Source of the DNA: Haplomitrium mnioides | Taxonomy: Eukaryota; Marchantiophyta; Haplomitriopsida; Calobryales | Assembly (NCBI GenBank): GCA_049999725.1 | Contig: JBNGIS010008459.1 | Coordinates: forward strand, 1 to 62,237 | Length of the DNA stretch: 62,237 nucleotides | Reading direction: 5' to 3' | In this document: positions 54,526-62,237 of the stretch, in pieces | How positions within the stretch are numbered: position 1 is the stretch's first letter | How the letters are laid out: the number at the start of each line of letters is the position of its first letter | The notes under the pieces: generated by a model | Database searches by the model: none | What the model saw: only the letters and a program-made list of their open reading frames with translations | Told to the model about the DNA's origin: nothing | Translations under genes and position numbers: made by a program

Positions 54526-55685
54526 GTTTCTCTTAACGACAAAGATTCCTCCAAGGCGCACTACAGAACAAGCAACTGTTTTTCTCAAAAAGGTGAGGCC
54601 CTTCCTCATGATCAAGGGAATTCTGCACATGCAAGGCATGGATGGGCAGATACGCAGGTGCCTAGAGAAAGACCAGTCCACATTGGTGATGCAGGCATGC
54701 ACGAGGAAGAGGGCGGTGGTAATTTTGTTGCGGAAACCGCCATACAAAAAATTGTGAATGCTAAGTATTGGTAGCCCACCCTGCATAGGGATGTCTACTT
54801 CTTTGTAACAAGGTGTGATGCATGCCAATGGACTGGAAAACCAACAATAGCCTGTCACCATCCCCTAGTGTCGATCATTCCCTTGGCTCTACTCAAGAAG
54901 TCGGGTATTGACTTCATTGGGTCTATCACTCCTTCCACGAGGCAAGGAAATAGATATATTTTGCTTTCCATTGATTATGGCACCAAGTGGGTTGAGGCCA
55001 GGGCAATCATGAAGAATGACGTGTCGACGGTGGCTCGATTCCTCTATGAGCACATTTTCACCCGATTTGGAGCGCCGCTAGAATTGGTGAGTGACCAAGG
55101 CATGCATTTCATTAATCAGGTCATTGGTGAGCTCACGAGGAGGTACCTTATCAAGCACAAAAAAACCACAGCCTACCACCCTAAGGCCAATGGGTTAACG
55201 AAGAGGGCCAATGGCATTATGGGGAAAATCTTGAAAAGACGATGGCTGCCAATAAAGTGGACTAGGATTTGAAGCTGTTGACTGCTACACATGCCTACAA
55301 CTTGGCCTACAAGACAACTGTAGGCCACTACCCTTACTTCCTGGTTTTTGGGCAGCATTTTCTGGTCCTAGTAGAGTTTGAAGTTCCAACAGCTCGAGTG
55401 ATAGTGGAGGAGAGAATGGCGGAGGGTCCAAGCCAAATGGAAAGGGTACATCAGCTGGAGGCCTTGGCAAAAATCAGGACAGTGGAGCAAGAGCAGCTAG
55501 AGCATCAACAGTAGCTGGTCAAGAAGCAACACGACAAGAAGCTGCGAGCGATTGAGTTCAAGAGTGGTGATTTGGTGATGCTCTACAACAGTAGGTTCTT
55601 GCACTTCCTTAGGAAGCTACACACCATGTGGATAGGATCGTACATTATGAGAGTGCTTCATGGAAATGGGTCAGTAGCAGAGCCA
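54526..55685 (+). pseudogene. Element D integrase
   Basis: The zinc end (about 54770-54850) keeps CDACQWTGK. The core has GIDFIGSITPSTRQGNRYIL (first Asp) and LVSDQGMHFIN (second Asp). In TAYHPKANGLTKRANG the catalytic Glu is replaced by Lys. A C-terminal FKSGDLVMLYNSRFLHFLR with GPY-like residues follows (55560-55650). No chromodomain appears before the LTR. Confidence 0.9.
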
Positions 55686-57922
55686 TGTGAGCCACCCTGC
55701 CCCTATCCTGCATTCTTTCCCCTTTGTTTTGTTTTCCCTAGTGTTGAATACCCCGTTTGGTTTTCCTCTCTTTTGTTCTATGGGGACTCTCTTATCTGAC
55801 CATCTGTCTTTATTTGTTCTGTCATAGTTGGGAGGTTGTGAGTGTCATCACAAAAGCGGAGGTTCTAAAGAATGAACCAGTCACCTTGCTTGTGAGAAGT
55901 TCTTGCAACGTTTTATTGTATTTTATTTAAGTAATTATTTTATGCATATGGTCAGAGGTGCACTTGGAGGTGTATACTCAATAGTGTATACTCGGAGGTA
56001 CACTCAGAGGTGTATACTCAGAGGTGTATACTCGGAGGTACACTCGGAGGTGTGCACTCTGAGGTGTATACTCGGAGGTGTGCCATCATAGGTGTATACT
56101 CGGAGGTGCATTTGGAGGTGTATACTTGGAGGTGCATTCAAAGGTGTACACTCAGAGGTGTATACTTGTAGGTGCATTCAGAGGTGTATACTCTGAGATG
56201 CATTTGGAGGTGTACTCGGAGGTGCATTCAAAGGTGTATCCTTAGAGGTATATTCGGAGGTGTATACTGAGAGGTGCATTCAGAGGTGTATGCTTGGAGG
56301 TGCATTCAAAGGTGTATTTCGGAGGTGTGGTGCTCGGAAGTGCACTGCTTGACATTCAGAGGTGTTCAGAGGTGAGCATTCAAATTTCAAAGGCTCTTTG
56401 GAGGTGCGTTCGGGGCATTTGAAGGTGTGGCGAATGATGCAAAGTGCGATTCAAATTTTTTTTAGAAAGTGTACTAAATGATTTTTGGGCTTGCTTTCAC
56501 TACCAAGAAGAAAAGACAATTGAATGAGGCCATGGTTCTTACAGTGAAGGAGAACAAAACAATAACAGGACAACTGAACTAATTAACTAAGTTAAAAAAA
56601 GGACAAATGAAACAAAAAACTAACTAAGAAGTAAAAGAACAAAAACCAAAAGGTACTTTATAAAGGTTGAAAATCAAAAGCCTCTAAACTTAGATGATGG
56701 AAAGCGTTATGGCCAAGAACTTGGGGAGACTTTCAGTGGGGGCATAAACTAAAGTTACCACTTAAAGTAGTTAGTGAGTTGAGGTGTTCTGGCCCAAAAA
56801 GCTAGGCAAATGAGGACTATTATTTTTTCATTTAGTCGCATCTAAAATTAAGGGTAAAGTTAGCATATGAGCCAGAGACAAAGTGGGGATAAAGGGATTA
56901 AAGATATGGGCCATGGCGCGGCGGGAAATATAGGCGCATGTTGGGCTCATTCTTGGGGATTCACATAGGATAGCATTGTGAGCACATAATGGAGGACGGG
57001 AGGAGGAAAGAAGGAAGGCCATCACGCAAGGAGGGCTGGAGGTGTCTTGGGCTGGGCTGCGGGATGAAAGATGGGGTGGATTGCATTGCTCAAGGCTGGT
57101 GTTGGGGTACTAGATGTGGCCACACGCAAGTGGACCGGCTTTTGGAGGTGTTGCGACAGTCAAGAGCAACCTTTTTAGGAAACTCAAGGGGTTGGGCTTA
57201 TCTTCAAGACACAATGTGTGGGAGGCACCAATAGTGTGTGTTCTTTTCTCGTCTATGTAGAAACTGGTTATGCTGCCCAAGCTACTCCATAACATGGGAG
57301 CAAGTTGTAGATTAATTTCAAGGTGAGTCCAATGCGCCTTGGGAGGCTCATTGAGTGTTGATCTCTTCTAAATAGACGCCGGTTTGGAGTTCTTATTGAG
57401 CAGAGCACGCTAGGGCAGTTCTGTCGGTGGATTTGACGGGTGTCTGTGGGATGGAGTGAGGGCCAATAGTTGTGAGAGCTGCCTTCTTATTGGTAAAAGT
57501 CAAACAATCAACTTCCTTTCCATTAAGAAGTCAATCTAGGGACTTCGGGTGGCCGAAAGAAAATTACCTAACTATGGGTGTGTGCGTATGAGTAAGTTGT
57601 GGGTATGATAAAGGCTTATTAGAATTGTTGTAGGTACTTGTGCGCCAGCAGGCCTGAGTGTGATGTTTGTAAATTTTATGACATATTGTTTGAGCGTCTT
57701 GACTTCATCTGACGGAAGAGTGTTGGTTGTGGGTTTGTGAGTGCATGTGCTGTACTTTGCTGTCTTAAGTTGGTGTTGTAGTTATTCCAGAGTGGGTAAG
57801 GAAGAATTAGGGTCAATTTGGTGCAAAGCCCCCTCCCATAAAAGGTTCCGAAACACAAATCAACCCTTAAGTTGGTGTAAATCGGAAGAGAAGGAGACAA
57901 GGGACCGACCATAGGGCTGACA
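55686..57922 (+). repeat. Element D 3' LTR
   Basis: It runs from TGTGAGCCACCCTGCCCC to GGGCTGACA and matches the 5' LTR throughout with scattered changes. It is 93 bp longer, mainly in the minisatellite and in a short insertion near 56527-56560. Confidence 0.9.
55945..56375 (+). repeat. GGAGGTGTATACTC minisatellite in element D 3' LTR
   Basis: About 28 units of 12-16 bp of the same two types as at 41079-41440. Unit number and order differ from the 5' copy. Confidence 0.93.
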
Positions 57923-57954
57923 GCTTCTGTTGAATCAGATAGCTCCGCCTGAGA

Positions 57955-58115
57955 AGATCGAGACCATATACGCATATAGAATCAAGGATTGAACCCTATG
58001 CGCGTATAGGGTCAAGGAGGGAATCCAATGCGTGCATAGGATTAAGGAGTGAACAACTCGTACGCAAAAGATCAAAGAGAGAACCTGGTGCTTGTAGAGA
58101 ATTAAAGAAACAAAC
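57955..58115. repeat. 30-bp palindromic minisatellite
   Basis: About five units of 29-31 bp. Each contains a palindromic word such as CCCTATGCGCGTATAGGG, TCCAATGCGTGCATAGGA or CATATACGCATATAG, joined by TCAAGGAGKGAA. On the reverse strand the frame gives a 10-residue repeat (LILYAHRVQS). It starts 33 bp after element D. Further degenerate words (ATGCATGCATACGATC, CCTATACACGCATAG) lie at 59940-59990. Confidence 0.8.
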
Positions 58116-58137
58116 TTCTTCAAGCACAAGATCTTTA

Positions 58138-59720
58138 TTGTCAATCAAGCGGTCAAAGTTGAATATTTCTTTTGACTACTCCAACAGATCAACAGAAAGA
58201 CGTTCAACTCAAAATTTCCAAACGGTTGTGGACTTCTCTTGGTTCTTATCTAAGGGAGACCTTAATATTTATGATCAAAGTGTGCTAGTTCATAGCACAA
58301 AAAGCATACAATCTATAGATGGTTTCAATTTTTGAGATGAATCATTGTCTTCGATAGCACCACTCAAACAAAAAGTGATTTCAATTCAAGTTGGACCTCA
58401 CAATGAGATTGGGAAATGTGAAACAAACCGAATTCTTATGGAGGAGTCTTCAGACAACAGTTTGGGAAATGATTCTAGCAAAGAGTCTCAATCAATCAAT
58501 ACTTCATTGGAGTTATCGCCAAGGGTACTTATTTTGTTACAAAAAACTTTTCCTAATAATCGAGATATTGGTCAAGATTCCGTTTCGGAATGGTGCAATT
58601 CTCCCAATCCTCAAGGAGTACTTCATCTCTTGAAAACTTTTTGCAATGGAACAAATAATGTTTACGATGATGATCAAGATCTTTAGGACGATGAATTATC
58701 TCTGATTGTTGGATTTGCCTACGGACCAAATCGACCAACACAACATAAGAATTTCGTCTGGGCAAAAACCCAAACGGGTAAACACATTACATAAAAATTC
58801 TTTGCGGAAAGTCCATCATGACAAGAGCTTTGTGAAGAAAAAGCTTGATCCAATGTCAATTTCTAAATTCAAGAGAATTTAATGTTGTTGAAATAATTGC
58901 TTGTTGTTGTGCAAGACAGCTTTTTTGAAAACTATGAGAGAAACGTACTCTCGACAAAGCATGAAGAATCGAGATATTACACTGTAGTGGGGAATACCAA
59001 GAAAAGACTCTAATGTTGACAATTGGTTTACTCTGTCTAGCAGTACCTTTGTCTATAGAAGAGCTTTTAAATTAATATTATCAGTAGTGAATAATAGAAT
59101 CCAAAAGATTCAATATCTCAAAAACACATATCTTAGAGGTATTTTTGGAAAAAGAGAATTATCTACTAAAGGAGTTTTGGTGTGTCAGTGGATGGATAGT
59201 TTTTCTTAGAGATACTTTCAGAGAATACCCACTCACGAAGTTTATTACTTGCCTAATAATTTTACAAAATGGGAAGTTTATGACTACTAGATAGCTTATT
59301 TGAAAGAGAAAGATCCCTATTGTGTTCTTTAGTTTCTCAGGTTTTATAAAACATTGGAGAACTCATTTTTAAAATGTAAAAATTCCAAAATGCAATAGAT
59401 TTGTTGTTTGTGAAACATGTGGAGAAATAAAATCATTGCAAGAAAAATCTATCTTGGAGTTCGACAAAGGTAACAAATTTCTTCTCTTTTGAAACCTTTG
59501 GTTAATCCATACTCCTTTTTGTATACTCAAAGCTTAGTTCAAGAGATGTGATTGTTTTCTCAACTTAGAGCCAAAAGATATTTGTTTTGTTCAGTTGTTC
59601 AGCAAACAAGATTTGAGTCGGCTAATTCTTAGCAACTTGAGTTGTGAGAAGAGAGTATATTCTTGCATAGGGTCTATTGTTTTTAGCTTGAATCCTAGCC
59701 TTGTCCATAGTCAAATAAAG
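58138..59720 (+). pseudogene. Unrecognised decayed gene with CxxC motif
   Basis: Two adjacent open stretches (58138-58335, 58345-58686) share one acidic, Ser/Asn-rich protein (SLSSIAPLKQKVISIQVGPH, LLQKTFPNNRDIGQDSVSEW). It continues with stops through GFAYGPNRPTQHKNFVWAKT. Further on, RAFKLILSVVNNRIQKIQYL, GVLVCQWMD and FYKTLENSF precede IPKCNRFVVCETCGEIKSLQ, where CETC is a zinc-ribbon-like pair. The look is that of a transposon-encoded protein, but I cannot name the family. It is flanked by palindromic repeats on both sides and cut at 59990 by a family B LTR. Confidence 0.5.
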
Positions 59721-59990
59721 TGAGGAAATGAATCTTATTCTTGGTGGTGACCTTAGTCTTACAACAAGTTTTGCTTTTGTTGCTTTAAATCAATAGCACT
59801 TTGCAAGAAAAACAATAGCAAGAACAATTTTTGTTTATTGCAAATCCTATGTGTACATAAGATTTGTTCTTGCTTCTTTTAGAACCTCTTATGACAATAG
59901 TTAAAACAAGCCATGATATTGGTGTAGTTGTATTGGTCATATGCATGCATACGATCAATTATTGTCTCCACTCATCCTATACACGCATAG
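59721..59990. other. AT-rich sequence ending in decayed palindromic words
   Basis: No coding seen. The last 60 bp hold CATATGCATGCATACG and CCTATACACGCATAG, similar to the array at 57955, directly before the family B LTR. Confidence 0.4.
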
Positions 59991-60458
59991 TGTAACACTA
60001 CACACCCACATTACACACACAAGTTAGCACAAGTACAACACATACAAGTTAGTATAAGAGAAGCCCACAAGAACTTCAAGAACCCACAAGGTAAGAGATG
60101 CGAAACAAGGCACTCTCCCTTCTTTATATACTTGAGAGAAAGCACATTGCTTACATAGGTGGAGGAACCCCATTGGTTCCTTTTCTATCCTCTTCTAATT
60201 GGACCCCTCTTTTCTCTCTCACTCTAATTGGACCACCCTTTACTTTTGTTCTCCTTCTGCCACGTGTTCTTATCCTCTTCTAAAGTAGTCTATCTAGACT
60301 CCCTCTTTTACTTTAATTCGTTGACTTTCTCTCCTCGTGCCAAGTGTCCATCTCTCTATAATAGCAATTGCTTTTTGCTACTCTAACTTAGTAATAACTT
60401 TCTAGACATAGTTGATATTATTTTTAGCTATGGCTTACTAAAGTTAGTGGCTGTTACA
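59991..60458 (-). repeat. Family B 3' LTR (copy B2)
   Basis: It begins TGTAACACTACAC and ends GTGGCTGTTACA on the + strand. It is about 100 bp shorter than the B1 LTR because it has fewer G-box units (GCCACGTG at 60259-60266 and one decayed copy near 60338). CTTTATATACTTG near 60121-60133 marks the inverted TATA region. Confidence 0.92.
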
Positions 60459-60720
60459 ATCCTCCCCCCTTTTAAGAGGCAACGTCCTTGTTGTGAATAA
60501 GAGAGTTCTCAAAAGAGTGAACAAGTACAGAGGCATTGGCCAAATTCTCTAATGGCTCCCAAGTAGCTTCATAGAGAGGGTAGACTTTCCAACGAACCAA
60601 GTATTCCACAATCTCACGATGGCCTTGACGTCGTGTGCGTTTCTTCAAGAGTTGTTCCACCTCAAATTCCTCATGACCATCAATAAGCTCAGGTGGTAGA
60701 GAGGGTTATTGGTTACAAGT
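60459..60720 (-). pseudogene. Family B chromodomain and polypurine tract (copy B2)
   Basis: The reverse strand reads VEQLLKKRTRRQGHREI-like sequence (MEQLLKKRTRRQGHREI), EYLVRWKVYPLYEATWEPLE and NLANAS, a chromodomain. The frame ends at the AAAAGGGGGGAGGATTG polypurine tract next to the LTR. Confidence 0.92.
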
Positions 60721-61911
60721 GAAGGTGGTAGAGCGAGGGACAAAAGCACATAATAAAGAGAAATGAAAGACCGGATGAATCTTTATGTGAGGAGGTAAAA
60801 CAAGTTGATATGCCACTTCACCAATACAAGCAGAAATAGCAAATGGTCCAATAAAGCAAGCAGATAGCTTACAAGAGCGAAGCAAAGGAAGATTGGATGT
60901 AGAGAGCCATACTTGGTCACCTATAGCAAAGGTTACTTCGCAATGATGAGCATCAGCATATTGTTTTTGGCAATTGCGAGCGACTTCAAGTTTTTCTTTG
61001 GCGCGTTGGATGCCGTGGTGTAGCCGATGGAGGAAATCATCGGCAGTTGGACTCTTAGAGGTCGATGCAGAATGAAGATTAGATAGGGTAGTTGGATGCT
61101 CACCATACATCAAAAAGAAAGTCGTGGCTCGTGTAGAGCTATTGATGGAGTTATTGTAAGAGAACTCCATAAGAGGTAGCAACCAATCTCATTCCTCTTG
61201 TTCTTCCAAAGTAAAAGCTTGCAATATGTCTTCAATAGTGCGGTTGGCCCGTTCAATTTGACCATCTGATTCAGGGTGATAAGCAGTGGACATAGACAAT
61301 TTGGTTTTGAGAAGACCAAATATTGTGCGCCAAAACATGCTGGTAAATTGAGTGCCGCGGTCGAAGATAATCACTTTGGAGATACCATGATGAGAGTAAA
61401 CAGCTTCCAAATAAATTCGTGCTAACTCCGATGCTGTCACTGATTTGGTTGTCGGATGAATATGAATCATTTTGCTAAGTTTATCCACAAAAACAACAAT
61501 AGCATCATAACCCGTAGAAGTACGTGGTAACTCACACACAATATCCATATTCACATGTTCCCATCGCCGATTCGGGATTGCCAACAGTTGTAATAAACCT
61601 CCACATTTAAGGTTGGTTGCTTTGTTTTTTTGACAAGCCAAACAACTCCGAACATAGGTCTCCACATCTTGATGCATCTTAGGCCAATAATAGACTCATT
61701 GAAGATTGTCCAAAGTTTTCTCAATTCCAACATATCCACCAATTGCCGAATCATGTGCTTCATACAAAACCTCAGAGCGAAGCTTAACACTATTAGGAAC
61801 CTATACCTTGCCTTGGAAGGAAACCAATCCTCTCACCTCTTTCACTAGACCCTTTTGTTGTGCGGCAATGATCTCCTCATCTTCTTTTGTTGCAGCCAAT
61901 ATTTACGTCCA
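60721..61911 (-). pseudogene. Family B integrase (copy B2)
   Basis: Open frames of 162 and 158 codons read CLACQKNKATN (zinc end), VNMDIVCELPRTS (first Asp), VIIFDRGTQFTSMFWRTIFG (second Asp) and YHPESDGQIERANRT (Glu), so the DDE triad is complete. The C-terminal part reads AIGDQVWLSTSNLPLLRSCK and VAYQLVLPPHIKIHPVFHFS. Only two breaks are seen, near 61190 and 61700. Confidence 0.93.
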
Positions 61912-62237
61912 CTAATTAGGATGGATTGTGATTTCTGATAAGATATTGAGTTGAGGCATGCGGGTCAAGGCATCTGTAATTTTCCGTTTTCCTTCCACAT
62001 AGACCATCTTCATATGGAATCGTTGTCGCCACTCCACCCAACAAATTTGTCGTTTCGAGAGCTCCTTTTGAGTTTCTAGATAGATTAGAGGTTTATGGTC
62101 GGTTTCGACAATAAACTCTTTATCTCCTAGATAGTGCTTCCAATGTTTGGTTGATAGCACAATCGCCGATTCTTCCCACTCCGTAGTGTGGTAGTTTTGT
62201 TCAGTGTCGCTCAACTTCCTAGAAAAGAAGGCAATAG
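61912..62237 (-). pseudogene. Family B RNase H, C-terminal part (copy B2)
   Basis: The reverse strand reads EQNYHTTEWEESAIVLSTKH, IVETDHKPLIYLETQKELSK and KITDALTRMPQLN, the same RNase H as at 24270-24540. It runs off the window edge. Confidence 0.92.

Larger units (their letters stand above)
40835..57922 (+). mobile_element. Long-LTR Ty3/gypsy element D with two levels of nested insertion
   Basis: Long direct repeats at 40835-42978 (2144 bp) and 55686-57922 (2237 bp) bound gag, protease, RT, RNase H and integrase on the + strand. The order is gypsy; there is no chromodomain, and long LTRs plus the RT motifs (FIDDFMVY, GYYRRFIPKFA, NKLDLTERVARWMLLLQEFD) fit the Tat/Athila side of the superfamily. 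Gag is split at 43324/50254 by family A copy A1, which holds a LINE. No clear target duplication was found at the outer ends. Stops are frequent in pol. Confidence 0.88.
59991..62237 (-). mobile_element. Family B gypsy chromovirus, copy B2 (cut by window edge)
   Basis: It has a 3' LTR (59991-60458), polypurine tract, chromodomain, integrase and RNase H on the reverse strand, collinear with B1. The frames are longer than in B1, so it is better preserved where visible. RT, protease, gag and 5' LTR lie beyond the window. Confidence 0.92.

Overview
This window looks like repeat-rich, heterochromatin-type nuclear DNA of a land plant. The evidence is one three-exon GH19 chitinase-family gene with GT-AG introns, plant-type Ty3/gypsy chromoviruses primed by initiator tRNA-Met (TGGTATCAGAGC), a Ty1/copia element, a 5'-truncated LINE, a PIF1-type Helitron helicase and G-box-bearing LTRs. 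A large-genome, seed-free plant or gymnosperm is plausible, but the sequence does not fix the species. Apart from the chitinase gene, nearly all coding sequence is decayed transposon. Many stops sit where conserved motifs normally have CAG, CAA, CGA or TGG, as expected from deamination of methylated cytosine.

Layout. 1-5150: GC/CpG-rich LTR-like repeat E (two copies) with internal duplications. 5195-7990: remnant of a gypsy element whose integrase ends in a PHD finger instead of a chromodomain. 7985-9904: reverse-strand fragment of gypsy family B. 9905-28670: a gypsy element (family C, + strand) broken by two insertions. A complete copia element (10806-18584, 110-bp LTRs, 5-bp TSD ACAAG) splits its integrase. 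A family A gypsy (19483-27878, - strand, TSD TTATC/TTGTC) splits its chromodomain and itself holds a nearly complete family B gypsy (20750-26590). 28676-29251: 60-bp tandem array with an assembly gap. 30044-31542: the chitinase-like gene (- strand). 32.0-34.6 kb: a tandem duplication and a Helitron helicase remnant (- strand). 35362-39654: a decayed, intron-containing gene (- strand) ending in a beta-class amino-DNA-methyltransferase domain. Its two large introns consist mostly of 24-bp palindromic minisatellites.

40835-57922: a long-LTR (2.1-2.2 kb) gypsy element (family D, + strand). Its gag is split by a family A gypsy (43325-50253, - strand), whose own gag start is split by a LINE (47882-49761, 15-bp TSD). 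57955-59990: another palindromic array and an unrecognised decayed gene with a CxxC motif. 59991-62237: the 3' end of another family B gypsy (- strand), cut by the window edge.

The most unusual items are the methyltransferase gene with palindromic-array introns, the PHD-finger gypsy, and the copia element, which combines 110-bp LTRs, a 2-kb leader and an in-frame GPLV peptide-repeat array inside its reverse transcriptase. Boundaries and translations were worked out by eye; no database search was possible.
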